Positions 55,999 through 64,000 of a DNA stretch of 64,000 nucleotides are shown here, piece by piece. The stretch lies in assembly GCF_001618425.1 (NCBI RefSeq), contig NZ_BDCU01000008.1:248001-312000 (forward strand), given 5' to 3'. Each line of letters starts with the position of its first letter. Position 1 is the stretch's first letter. The translations under genes and the position numbers were made by a program. Below the pieces are notes generated by a model. That model was not told the origin of the DNA. It saw nothing but the letters and a program-made list of their open reading frames with translations, and searched no databases. The DNA is from Nocardia fusca NBRC 14340 (GTDB lineage: Bacteria > Actinomycetota > Actinomycetes > Mycobacteriales > Mycobacteriaceae).

Positions 55999-57174
55999 TC
56001 AGCCCGGAAGCCGGACCGGCATCAACAGGTAGATGTAGTCGCTCTCCACCGCCGGATACGCACCGGAATCGAGCGGCTCGGGTTCCTCCTCGCCGGCGGG
56101 CAGCAGCACAGCCGGGCGGCTGGGAGTGGTGAACCCGAAGGTGACGCGCTCGGAACGCAGTGCGGACAAGCCATCGATCAGGTAGCCGGGGTTGAAGGCG
56201 ATGGTCAGCGGTTCGCCCCGGAAATCGGCGGTGAGCCATTCCTCGGCCCGGCCGGCGTCGTCACCACCCGCCGACAACAGCAGGCCTTCACCGGAGAATT
56301 CCAGCCGTACCTGGGCACCGCGCTCGGCCACGAGCGCGACACGCTTGATCGCCTCGGTGAGCGAGGCGACCTCCAGCGTCGCGATCGAGGTGTGCTCCTT
56401 GGGGAGCAACTGGCGGAACTTGGGGAATTCGGCATCCAGCAGCCGGGTGGTGGTCCGCCGACCACCGTTGACGATGCCCAGGAGCCCGTCGGCGCCCGCT
56501 CCGGACCCCAGCGACAGCTGCACGGGCCGATCGGAGGCACCCAGCGTCTTGGCGGCCTCGGACAGGGTGCGGGCGGGAATGAGGACCGCGGTCTCGATAT
56601 CGGTGCGTACGGGCTGCCACTGGATGTGCCGCACCGCGAGCCGGAACCGGTCGGTCGCCGCCAGGACCACCTGCGGCCCCTCGATCTCGACCCGGATACC
56701 GGTCAGCATGGGCAGCGTGTCGTCGCGGCCGGCCGCGACGGCCACCTGGCCGACCGCCTCACCGAACACCTCGACCGCCAGTTCCCCGCTCGACTGCGGC
56801 ACCTCCGGCAGTTGGGGATAGTCCTCCACCGGCATGGTCGGCAGCGAGAACTTGGCGCTGCCGCACTGGATCAGCACGCGGGTGCCGTCGACGGAAACGT
56901 CCACCGGCTTGTTGGACAGCGCCTTGGTGATGTCGGCCAGCAATTTGCCCGAGACCAGGACGCGCCCGGGACCGGCGACCTCGGCGGCGACCCGCATCTG
57001 CGCGGAGACCTCGTAGTCGAACCCGGAGACGGTCAGGCCGTCCTCGTCCGCGACCAGCAGGACTCCGCCGAGTACCGGGACCGGAGGGCGGGACGGCAGA
57101 CTGCGCGCCACCCAGGCGACCGACTCCGCGAAATCCTCACGCGCGACCCGAAACTTCATGCCTGCAAGGTCCAT
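55999..57174 (-). CDS. dnaN: DNA polymerase III sliding clamp (beta subunit)
   Basis: 391 residues from ATG at 57174 ([14 protein letters not shown]); ATG 57159 would also serve. It has three clamp domains, and the C-terminal segment PTRPAVLLP-type hydrophobic pocket region is present as [15 protein letters not shown]. It tethers polymerase III to DNA. dnaN is the first gene after oriC here, as usual. The frame upstream to 57327 reads into oriC. Confidence 0.97.
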   Translation of the reverse strand: MDLAGMKFRVAREDFAESVAWVARSLPSRPPVPVLGGVLLVADEDGLTVSGFDYEVSAQMRVAAEVAGPGRVLVSGKLLADITKALSNKPVDVSVDGTRVLIQCGSAKFSLPTMPVEDYPQLPEVPQSSGELAVEVFGEAVGQVAVAAGRDDTLPMLTGIRVEIEGPQVVLAATDRFRLAVRHIQWQPVRTDIETAVLIPARTLSEAAKTLGASDRPVQLSLGSGAGADGLLGIVNGGRRTTTRLLDAEFPKFRQLLPKEHTSIATLEVASLTEAIKRVALVAERGAQVRLEFSGEGLLLSAGGDDAGRAEEWLTADFRGEPLTIAFNPGYLIDGLSALRSERVTFGFTTPSRPAVLLPAGEEEPEPLDSGAYPAVESDYIYLLMPVRLPG

Positions 57175-57976
57175 CGCCCGAGGTGTCCTCTCCCGTTCAG
57201 TGTGGATCGACGGCTGTGCTGCCCCCGTGTATCCCGCTGCGCCGACTCCGCCACCGGCGCGGCGGTCGATGCGGCGGCCGGAAATCCGGACCGGCCGCCC
57301 CAGGAGTCTGGCACAAGCGGCCGACATCAGACCGTACCCCGTTTCGAGCTACGCGGTCGGCTGCCCCTCCGAGTGGAGGATACGTCCTCCGGCGGTGCCC
57401 CGGCCAGGCCGGGCGGGCAGATCGAGTCGTATCGCCACTGCCTGGGCCGATCAGCTGTGTACAGCTGTGGATGAACCAGCGGACGCGACCACTGTGGATC
57501 ATCCGGGCGTCGGGTGGCCGATATTCGCGCGCTCCCGTGGTGTGGCCGTATCCACAGTCGTCCCACGGTAGCGGTGTGGACAACTCCGCAACCGGTTCCC
57601 CTGTGCGGCGGCCGGAACTCGACTTCACTCGCAGCGCGTCGGCTGCTCTTCCCATCGATGTGACAAGGAGGTCGCGTACGCAGCGGCCGCCCGATGGGCG
57701 ATCGCTCGTGAGTACGAGGTTCCGGCTCTTCGGATGGCGGTGTGTGGTTGGGGACCGGATCGCCGGGCGAACGCCGGCGGGCGGAGCTGGGAGCGCCGCA
57801 GTGGGCAGGGAACGATCCCGGCTCGTCGGGCTCTGCACAGATCGAGAGATCTGTGCGTCAGTGGGTAGCCGCTCGTGGATGCGATCGCTGCGCTCCCCTG
57901 CGCCTCCCTCGCTGTCCTTGTCTTCTTCCGGCTCTGTGCGGCGGTGCGGTCCGCTCGAGACTTGTCCACACAACCT

Positions 57977-58034
57977 GTTTTGAAGAGAAATTTTCTAGAT
58001 GAAGAACAGGAGTAGTAATAGGCCCTGTGGAAAC
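57977..58034. promoter_or_regulatory. AT-rich unwinding candidate with trinucleotide steps
   Basis: This stretch is unusually A/T-rich for the region. It ends CAGGAGTAGTAATAG (58007-58021), followed by GCC and box-like words TGTGGAAAC and TGTGGATTC. Triplet steps NAG next to a GC cluster and a DnaA box resemble the DnaA-trio basal unwinding arrangement. Confidence 0.45.
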
Positions 58035-58215
58035 TGTGGATTCCGCTGGTTTCCCCAGGTCACCCCGCGTGTCTGGTTGTGGATGGCCAGGGGATAACTC
58101 GAGGATGAATCGAGGGCGGCTGTGGACAGGTTTTGTTGTCCACACTGCGTCCACAGTCCGTCCCCAACTTGGTCCCCAGATTCCGGCCAGTTGTGCACAC
58201 TGTGTATGGATCCGT

Positions 58216-58266
58216 GGACAACCTGTGGATTCCTCGAGGATTCCTCGAGGAATCCACAGGTTGTCC
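58216..58266. repeat. 25-bp-arm perfect palindrome inside oriC
   Basis: 58216-58240 is exactly complementary to 58242-58266, centred on one T. Each arm contains GGACAACCTGTGGATTCC (a DnaA-box-like stretch) and TCCTCGAGGA, itself self-complementary. A degenerate direct copy of its outer part lies near 58389-58412. Confidence 0.9.
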
Positions 58267-58500
58267 CCAGCCCTCTGACCGGAACGTCGCTGTTCAGTAG
58301 CTGTGGACGAAATCGCCTGTGGAAACTGTGGATAAACAGCATGTGGACAAGTTGCCCCCAACACCCCTCCGATCCTGTGGATGGGCCGGTGGACAACCTG
58401 GGGAATCCACAGGTGTGGATATCACAAACTTCCAGTTCAGAGCCTCCACAGGCTGTTAGCGACACACCTGTGGATGCTTCCGACACGCCGACGTCCGTAG

Positions 58501-58873
58501 GATCCGGGTAAGGCTGCGGGAGAACGGGTGATTCGTCCGGTCCGCCAAGCGGATTGCGACGGAACAACTTCCGGTTCCGGCCCGCGACCGGAAGCCCCGG
58601 TCCGGGTGAGTGGCCGCCGCAAGGGCGTGGTGGAACCTCCGCACGGCGTTCGCGACCTGATCGGCGGATGGCCTGACAGTCCTGATTCCCCGGCTCGCCC
58701 GCGCGGACCTACGGGTGGTCGACAGTCCGGCCACCCGGGTGCGGTCGCCCGCACGGGGCCAACGGACCGGCAACGAATGTCCTGAATGTGGGCGCCCTCG
58801 ATCCGGAAGGGGCGATAACCGGAAATCGCGCGCAACAGGGCCAGGGCCACCCACATGGAGCGGTAACGGCCGC
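58501..58873. other. Gap between oriC and the DUF1089 gene
   Basis: 373 bp, GC-rich again, no DnaA boxes and no supported gene. The minus-strand frame 58437-59195 is Arg-rich and unlike a protein. Confidence 0.5.
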
Positions 58874-59455
58874 TCAGGCGACGCGGGTAGCGATTCCCGG
58901 ATAGCTCAGCACGAGGCCCGATGCGTCGTAGATCAACCGGCAGGCGAAATCGAATGCGGGCGCGGAGTACTCGTAGCATTGCCGGCCGCCGTCGTCGGCG
59001 GCGCGCCGATACTCCTGTTCCAACCGTTCGACGGAGAGATCGGTCGCGCGGACGTAGACCGCGGGCGCCGCGGCCCGGCCACCCACGGGTAGCACGAGGC
59101 GGTGCACGGGCAGCATATTGGTCATCGCCGACGATTCCAGGTCCACGTCGCGGCAGCCGTCCAGCTTCGGCGCCGCCGTACCGTCGATCAGCCACCGTCC
59201 GGCACCGTCCGACTCGATCAGCACCGTATGCCAGCCGATCGGCGACCGGGTGGTGATGTGCGCGGCGCGGGTCGCCCAGCCCGAATCCACCGTGATCTCG
59301 TAGCGCACGAACCAGGCCTGATCGTCCTCGACGGCGGTGGTGCAGCCGTCCATGCGATAACCGTCGTCATCCTGCCGCAGGTGGACGACCTCGAAGCCCG
59401 ACCGGGCGTCCCGATGCGACCACGCCGCGGTTGCCGGCAGTTCGGCGAACGACAT
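58874..59455 (-). CDS. Putative glycolipid-binding (DUF1089) protein between oriC and dnaA
   Basis: 193 residues from ATG at 59455. It fits the putative glycolipid-binding family (DUF1089): a beta-rich fold with the FEVVHLRQDDDGYRMDGCTT, WFVRYEITVDS, RSPIGWHTVLIESDG and LDGCRDVDLESSAMTNMLP stretches (given by their start segments). The family has a solved beta-barrel-like fold but no assigned biological role. The gene is an insertion relative to the usual dnaA-oriC-dnaN order; it sits 212 bp after dnaA and 373 bp before oriC. It is not obviously part of any operon. Confidence 0.75.
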   Translation of the reverse strand: MSFAELPATAAWSHRDARSGFEVVHLRQDDDGYRMDGCTTAVEDDQAWFVRYEITVDSGWATRAAHITTRSPIGWHTVLIESDGAGRWLIDGTAAPKLDGCRDVDLESSAMTNMLPVHRLVLPVGGRAAAPAVYVRATDLSVERLEQEYRRAADDGGRQCYEYSAPAFDFACRLIYDASGLVLSYPGIATRVA

Positions 59456-59667
59456 CCCTGCCCCTCTCCCGAACCCATCGGCTGCACGCGGTTCGGCTCT
59501 ACGCTCGAGTCACGGGTCGACCCGGCTCTCCGCATGGGCGGCTGGCCCGTCGACTGCCGGCGCGCCAGTGCTGCCGCCCACGCGAATCGGTCACCATCCG
59601 ACCGGGCGAAGATATCCCCGATCGAACTTTGCGAGAACCACTTCCGGCAGCGACGTGTACGCGCCGA

Positions 59668-61896
59668 TCAGCGGGAGCGCTGTTTGATCCGCGCGGTGAG
59701 TTCCTGGACCTGGTCGTACACCCGGCGGCGCTCCGACATCTCCTTGCGGACTTTCTTCTCCGCGTACATGACCGTCGTATGGTCGCGCCCGAACGCCTGA
59801 CCGATCTTGGGCAGCGACAGATCGGTGAGTTCCCGGCAGAGATACATTGCGATCTGCCGGGCCTGGGCGAGTGGCCGGGCCTTACCCGGGCCGGTGAGCT
59901 CGTCCATCGAGGTATTGAAGTACTCGGCCGTGACGCCCATGATCGTGGACGCGGTGATCTCCACATCCTGTGATTCGGGCATCAGATCGCGCAGCACCAC
60001 CTCGGCCACCGATTGATCCAGCGGTTGCCCGTTCAACGACGCGAAAGCGGTCACCCGGATCAGCGCGCCCTCGAGCTCGCGGATATTGCGTTCCACCCGG
60101 CTGGCGATGAGTTCCAGGACATCGTGCGGCACATCGAGGCGGTCCATGCGCGCCTTCTTGCGCAGAATGGCGATCCGCGTTTCCAGTTCGGGCGGCTGCA
60201 CATCGGTGATCAGACCCCACTCGAAGCGGGTGCGCAGCCGCTCCTCCAGCGTGGCCAGCTGTTTGGGCGGCCGGTCCGAGGACACCACGATCTGCTTGTT
60301 CGCGTTGTGCAGGGTATTGAAGGTGTGGAAGAACTCCTCCTGGATCCCCTCTTTACCCTCGATGAACTGGATATCGTCGACCAGCAGGATGTCGGTCTCG
60401 CGGTAGCGGCGTTTGAACGCCACTTTCCGGTCGTCCCGCAGGCTGTTGATGAAGTCGTTGGTGAATTCCTCGGTGGAGACGTATTTGACCCGCATCCCGG
60501 GGAAGAGCCGCTGGGCGTAGTGGCCGGCGGCATGCAGCAGATGAGTTTTGCCGAGCCCCGAGGCACCCCAGACGAACAGCGGGTTGTAGGCGCGGGCCGG
60601 GGCCTCGGCGATGGCGACGGCCGCGGCGTGCGCGAAGCGGTTGGACGCGCCGATGACGAACGTTTCGAAGGTGTACTTCGCGTTCAGGCTGGCCGACGGT
60701 TTCGCCGTATCCCCGGCGCCCGAGGATTTCGCGAAGAAGGTGGGCCAGGAATCCCGGACGTTCACCACCTTCTCGTCCTCGAGGTGCACGTCGGGTTCCG
60801 GATCGACGCCCGGGTCGCGGACACTTTCGCGCAAACTGTCGCGATCGGTATCGCGGACCTCGTCCCGCGGTGCGAGATCACCGGGGGCGAGGTCGGGCGC
60901 GAACAGGGTTTCCTGCGTGGGGCGGGCGGCACGGCGTGACGGCAGGATCGGATCCAGGTCGGGCCCGCCGTCCCGGACCGATGGCGCACCGCGCTCCCGG
61001 CCGTTGGTCACCGGGTCGGCGATATCGCCGCGGCTGCCTGCGTAGGGGTCGAGGTACTCCGCGGGCGGATACTCCCGGTCCCGCTCGTATCCGGTGTCCC
61101 GCGGGTATTCCGTGGACGGTGTGTATTCGCGCGGGTAGGACCGTGGCGCCGGGTAGGGATCCCGTATCGGGTCCTCGGTGCCGCGGGGTAGCGCCGGATC
61201 GGAAGGAAAGCTTCCGCCGTGCGGTACTTCGGGCAGGGTGGGCCGGCGCGGCGCCTCCCCGGGCAGCGGATCGGTCGTGCGCGGCAGTGTGGGATTGCGG
61301 GGCAGTTCGCCGGTCAGCGGCAGCTCGGCCTCATGGGAGAAGCCCCGGCCGGGAAAACGCGGCTCGCCGGGGACCTCCGTGCGGTGCGGGAATCCGGGCT
61401 CCGGCTGGTATCCGCGACCCGAGTACTCGACTCCCTCGGGGTCACGCAGGGCCTCGTCCGGCCACGAGGCCTCGGCCGGTCCGGTCGCGGGGAAAGAGGG
61501 CGGGGCGGGGCGGGAACGGCCGTTGCCGAAATGGTCGGGCCGGGCGGCCGGCTCCGGCCGGCTGGTCATCCGGGCGTGCCGGGCGGGACCGTTGTCGGCG
61601 CCGGTGGGCAGAGGCGCGGCTATCCGAACCCCGAGACCTTCCACCTGCGGCCCGAGCCGGCGGCCGAGCGACCGGAGAATCGGTTCACGCAGGTCACGTT
61701 CGATGGCTTCCTGAGCGAGCGAGGAGGGGACCGAGAGCAGCGCGAAGCCCTGGACGACCATCAACGGTTTGACCAGCTTGAGCCACGCCTGCTGAGCTCG
61801 GGTCACCGCGCCGATGGCGCCGTCGGGCGAACCGGTGGTCAACTCCGCGACCACCTCCGGCCACACGGTGGCCAGTACGTTCTGCTCGTCGTCCAT
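59668..61896 (-). CDS. dnaA: DnaA chromosomal replication initiator
   Basis: 742 residues from ATG at 61896 ([15 protein letters not shown]), with GGGAGGACA upstream. Domain I is residues 1 to about 87. Domain II (about 88-400) is an unusually long Arg/Pro/Glu/Gly/Tyr-rich linker. Domain III starts near [15 protein letters not shown] (about 404), with Walker [10 protein letters not shown] near 443-451 and the LLVDDIQFI sensor region. Domain IV ends with the DNA-binding signature [12 protein letters not shown] near 704. It binds the DnaA boxes described here. A DnaA box (62121-62129) lies in its promoter region. Confidence 0.98.
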   Translation of the reverse strand: MDDEQNVLATVWPEVVAELTTGSPDGAIGAVTRAQQAWLKLVKPLMVVQGFALLSVPSSLAQEAIERDLREPILRSLGRRLGPQVEGLGVRIAAPLPTGADNGPARHARMTSRPEPAARPDHFGNGRSRPAPPSFPATGPAEASWPDEALRDPEGVEYSGRGYQPEPGFPHRTEVPGEPRFPGRGFSHEAELPLTGELPRNPTLPRTTDPLPGEAPRRPTLPEVPHGGSFPSDPALPRGTEDPIRDPYPAPRSYPREYTPSTEYPRDTGYERDREYPPAEYLDPYAGSRGDIADPVTNGRERGAPSVRDGGPDLDPILPSRRAARPTQETLFAPDLAPGDLAPRDEVRDTDRDSLRESVRDPGVDPEPDVHLEDEKVVNVRDSWPTFFAKSSGAGDTAKPSASLNAKYTFETFVIGASNRFAHAAAVAIAEAPARAYNPLFVWGASGLGKTHLLHAAGHYAQRLFPGMRVKYVSTEEFTNDFINSLRDDRKVAFKRRYRETDILLVDDIQFIEGKEGIQEEFFHTFNTLHNANKQIVVSSDRPPKQLATLEERLRTRFEWGLITDVQPPELETRIAILRKKARMDRLDVPHDVLELIASRVERNIRELEGALIRVTAFASLNGQPLDQSVAEVVLRDLMPESQDVEITASTIMGVTAEYFNTSMDELTGPGKARPLAQARQIAMYLCRELTDLSLPKIGQAFGRDHTTVMYAEKKVRKEMSERRRVYDQVQELTARIKQRSR

Positions 61897-62470
61897 CCAG
61901 TGTCCTCCCCGGGAGTCGGTTGCTCGGCGCAGACGTCCGGGGCTCGCGGTGCGTCCACTGTACTGGTTCGTCCCAGTGACACCGCATACGTCCGCACCAC
62001 CGATCTGCCGTATCCCGTGGATACGGGCCCGGGGACGCTGCCCGGAATCCCCGAACTTCCGGCTGCGGCGTGGCACCTTCGGCCCTACGAATATGCCATT
62101 CACAGGGTATTTCCACACAATTATCCACAGGTGGGGACAATCTCGGCGGACTACCACCCGCGGTCCCGCGCTGTGCGCGGGTCGGCGGTGAGCGCCCCAC
62201 CTGCACCCCTGTGCTTTCCCCACGATCGCATGGTGATCATCACCACCGCGGACCGGGTGGCCGGATCGCCGGGTGCCCGCGTGGAGCGCCACGACGGGGG
62301 CGAGTTTGACCCGGTAGAACTGGATAAGTACCCTCGTACAGTCACCCCCCGGCGTGGTGACCGTTCTGTGCTGACCGTTCGCCAGGACCGCGGCGCCGGG
62401 TAGACATCGCCAGAATCACCGAAAAGCTTCGGGTGCCGCAGGGCGCCCACCAATTCGAGGAGTGTTGACC
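61897..62470. promoter_or_regulatory. dnaA / rpmH divergent promoter region with a DnaA box
   Basis: 574 bp between dnaA (minus) and rpmH (plus). An exact DnaA box TTATCCACA (62121-62129) lies 225 bp upstream of the dnaA start, where DnaA autorepression is usual in bacteria. No other gene is present. The rpmH ribosome-binding site GAGGAG is at 62457-62462. Confidence 0.7.
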
Positions 62471-62614
62471 GTGGCCAAGGGCAAGCGGACGTTCCAGCCG
62501 AACAACCGTCGTCGGGCGCGCGTCCACGGTTTCCGTCTCCGGATGCGGACCCGTGCGGGCCGCGCTATCGTTTCCGCGCGCCGCCGTAAGGGCCGCGGCA
62601 CCCTCACCGCCTGA
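62471..62614 (+). CDS. rpmH: Ribosomal protein L34
   Basis: 47 residues, GTG at 62471 chosen because GAGGAG ends 8 bases before; an in-frame TTG at 62465 is too close. The sequence [20 protein letters not shown] and the [11 protein letters not shown] end are standard L34. It is a small basic large-subunit protein and starts the conserved rpmH-rnpA-yidD-yidC operon. Too short for ordinary open-frame detection. Confidence 0.99.
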   Translation: MAKGKRTFQPNNRRRARVHGFRLRMRTRAGRAIVSARRRKGRGTLTA

Positions 62615-62719
62615 TTCCCCGTCGAATTCGGTGTCCGATGCCGGGTCCGCCGAACCCCGTAACCCACGCCGCCGGTAGCTACGCCGCAGCGGCGGCTTCG
62701 ACGAGCCTCGGGCGTCCGG

Positions 62720-63121
62720 GTGCTTCCTGAGCCGCACCGGCTGCATCACCGTGCCGATTTCTCCCGAACGGTACGGCGCGGCAGGCGCACGGGAAATCGC
62801 GATCTGGTCGTCCATGTGCTGGCCGATCAGGGCGACCCGGCATCGCCTGACGCGCCGGTTCGTTCCGGCGGTCCGCGATTCGGGCTGATCGTCAGCAAGG
62901 CGGTGGGCAACGCGGTCCTACGACACCGCACGGCCCGCCGCCTGCGTCATATCTGTGCAGAACTGACCGCCGACATCCCCGCCGAGGTGGATATCGTGAT
63001 CCGCGCACTTCCCGGCGCCGCGACCGCCGGCAGCGGCGAGCTGAGCCGCCAGCTGCGCAGCGGATTGCGCAAGCTCGGTGTCCTATCGGCCGTGACGGCC
63101 GGCCGGGGTACGTCACGATGA
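62720..63121 (+). CDS. rnpA: Ribonuclease P protein component
   Basis: 133 residues from GTG at 62720 (MLPEPHRLHHRADFS). The RNase P signature region is VGNAVLRHRTARRLRHI (given by start), with the basic stretch that binds the RNase P RNA. It assists 5' maturation of tRNA precursors. It overlaps yidD as ATGA. Confidence 0.96.
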   Translation: MLPEPHRLHHRADFSRTVRRGRRTGNRDLVVHVLADQGDPASPDAPVRSGGPRFGLIVSKAVGNAVLRHRTARRLRHICAELTADIPAEVDIVIRALPGAATAGSGELSRQLRSGLRKLGVLSAVTAGRGTSR

Positions 63122-63465
63122 CCGCGCTGGGTGCGTACGCGGCGACCGTCCGCCGGTGGCCCGCGAATATTCTGATCTTCTCGATCGAGCTGTACCGGAC
63201 CTACGTCTCCCCCACTCGCATGCCGGTCTGCCGGTTCACCCCCACCTGTAGTGAGTACGCGGTGACCGCACTCCGCACCCGGGGGCTGGTGATCGGCCTC
63301 GGACTGACGGCCGTGCGACTGGCCAAATGCGCCCCCTGGCACCCTGGTGGGTGGGATCCCGTACCGGAGCGGCGGCGCAACGTCGACCACGACGATCCGC
63401 GGACCGAAGCTTGTAAGGGATCACCGCATGCGGTGATCGGTGACACTACCGACGGGAGTGCATAG
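63118..63465 (+). CDS. yidD: YidD membrane protein insertion efficiency factor
   Basis: 115 residues from ATG, 4-bp overlap with rnpA. It shows the YidD pattern of a short hydrophobic helix (about 15-32) followed by the cysteine motif [11 protein letters not shown] (38-48) and [12 protein letters not shown] near residue 80. It works with YidC in membrane protein insertion. The C-terminal tail of about 30 residues is longer than in most YidD. Confidence 0.95.
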   Translation: MTALGAYAATVRRWPANILIFSIELYRTYVSPTRMPVCRFTPTCSEYAVTALRTRGLVIGLGLTAVRLAKCAPWHPGGWDPVPERRRNVDHDDPRTEACKGSPHAVIGDTTDGSA

Positions 63466-63469
63466 AGCC

Positions 63470-64000
63470 GTGCTCGATTTCATCTACTATCCGGTGTCCT
63501 GGATCCTCTGGTTCTGGCACCGGATCTTCGGCTTCGCCTTCGGGGCGGACAACGGCCTTTCTTGGGCTCTGTCCGTGGTGTTCCTCGTCTTCACGCTGCG
63601 TTTGGTGCTCTACAGGCCGTTCGTGAGACAGGTTCGTACCACCAAGCAGATGCAGGAACTGCAGCCGCAGATCAAAGAGCTGCAGAAGAAATACAAGAAC
63701 GACCGCCAGAAGATGGCGCTGGAGATGCAGAAGCTCCAGAAGGACCACGGCTTCAACCCGCTCATGGGCTGCCTGCCGATCCTGGCCCAAGTGCCGGTGT
63801 TCCTCGGTCTGTTTCATGTGCTGCGCTCGTTCAACCGGACCGGTCACGGCTTCGGTCAGCTCGGTATGGACCCGTACACCAACGCACACACGCCGAACTA
63901 TGTCTTCAACGCCGACGATGTGCAGTCCTTCCTGAGCGCCCGTATCTTCGGCGCGCCGATCTCGGCGTTCATCACCGCGCCGGCCGACGAGCTGCTGGCC
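63470..64000 (+). CDS. yidC: YidC/Oxa1 membrane insertase, partial at window end
   Basis: The first 177 codons from GTG at 63470 ([18 protein letters not shown]) are in the window; the C-terminus is beyond it. Hydrophobic helices occur near 5-25, 30-52 and 100-120, with the cytosolic Lys/Gln-rich coil (about 60-95) and the [16 protein letters not shown] loop characteristic of YidC. It inserts proteins with and without Sec. It starts 4 bp after yidD, without overlap. Confidence 0.96.
   Translation, partial: MLDFIYYPVSWILWFWHRIFGFAFGADNGLSWALSVVFLVFTLRLVLYRPFVRQVRTTKQMQELQPQIKELQKKYKNDRQKMALEMQKLQKDHGFNPLMGCLPILAQVPVFLGLFHVLRSFNRTGHGFGQLGMDPYTNAHTPNYVFNADDVQSFLSARIFGAPISAFITAPADELLA

Larger units (their letters stand above)
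57175..58500. other. oriC: chromosomal replication origin
   Basis: 1.3 kb between dnaN and the DUF1089 gene, dense in DnaA-box words and free of genes. Exact boxes (TTRTCCACA either strand) occur at 57575-57583, 57962-57970, 58136-58144, 58327-58335 and 58342-58350. One-mismatch boxes occur at 57548-57556, 58121-58129, 58213-58221, 58261-58269, 58388-58396 and 58414-58422. The AT-richest patch, a candidate unwinding element, is 57977-58020, beside the box at 57962. A long palindrome spans 58216-58266. Position between dnaA-side and dnaN matches actinobacterial oriC. Confidence 0.95.

Noticed and set aside
58437..59195. 252-codon minus frame beside oriC
   Set aside because: Arg/Pro-rich, overlaps the DUF1089 gene in another frame and extends into oriC; not a credible protein.
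63446..63889. 147-codon minus frame over yidC
   Set aside because: Antisense to the conserved yidC start; His/Glu/Leu shadow.

Overview
The window is a GC-rich (roughly two thirds G+C) actinobacterial chromosome segment around the replication origin. The gene set points to a mycolic-acid actinomycete of the Nocardia/Rhodococcus group, most likely Nocardia. The clues are a two-domain LysX, the fhaA-fhaB-pstP-rodA-pbpA-pknA-pknB cluster, CrgA, DciA, an actinobacterial 6C-type sRNA, KstR-like operator sequences, and the order dnaA-oriC-dnaN-recF-dciA-gyrB-gyrA-DUF3566-tRNA-Ile. This is inferred from gene content, since no database was searched.

Layout. Positions 1-22.1 kb: an RraA-like protein, an S4 RNA-binding protein, LysX, a small repeat-tailed membrane protein, a phosphatase-like protein, a secreted cutinase-like esterase, glutamate synthase (gltB-gltD), a DUF4407-like membrane protein, and a membrane/DUF4129/MoxR/DUF58 operon flanked by RDD and SpoIIM-family membrane proteins. 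Positions 22.1-24.2 kb: a gene-poor stretch with a 24-bp palindrome, a short-chain dehydrogenase preceded by three KstR-like boxes, and tRNA-Leu(CAG). Positions 24.2-34.2 kb: the cell-growth and Ser/Thr phosphorylation operon, closed by a 19-bp-stem terminator shared with pabA. Positions 34.2-37.3 kb: pabA, crgA, a PH-domain protein, a rhomboid protease and a small membrane protein. Positions 37.2-47.1 kb: accessory genes comprising a DrrAB-type ABC exporter, a 6C-type sRNA, two DUF2236/MpaB-type oxygenases, a thioesterase, a cold-shock-domain protein, a methyltransferase, an XRE-type regulator, an imine-reductase-like enzyme with a divergent HxlR regulator, tRNA-Ala and a TetR regulator. Positions 47.1-57.2 kb (minus strand): a 35-residue DLW-type protein, tRNA-Ile, DUF3566, gyrA, gyrB, dciA, recF, dnaN. 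Positions 57.2-58.5 kb: oriC. An extra glycolipid-binding-like gene (58.9-59.5 kb) sits between oriC and dnaA. Positions 61.9-64.0 kb: the dnaA/rpmH divergent region, then rpmH, rnpA, yidD and the start of yidC.

How the parts fit: the origin block supplies initiator, clamp, helicase-loader candidate and gyrase. DnaA boxes lie not only in oriC but also as back-to-back pairs in the dnaN/recF and recF/dciA gaps, singly in the dnaA promoter, and as a tandem pair upstream of the PH-domain gene. Two parS-like 14-16-mers flank the same region. The pknA/pknB operon couples cell-wall elongation (RodA, PbpA) to phospho-signalling (PknA, PknB, PstP, FhaA, FhaB). No CRISPR array, insertion sequence, prophage or restriction system was found. 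The less ordinary signals are regulatory and structural: the 25-bp-arm palindrome in oriC, the unusually long DnaA domain II, the extra gene between dnaA and oriC, the KstR-like triple operator, and the repeated operator-like elements at the XRE gene.
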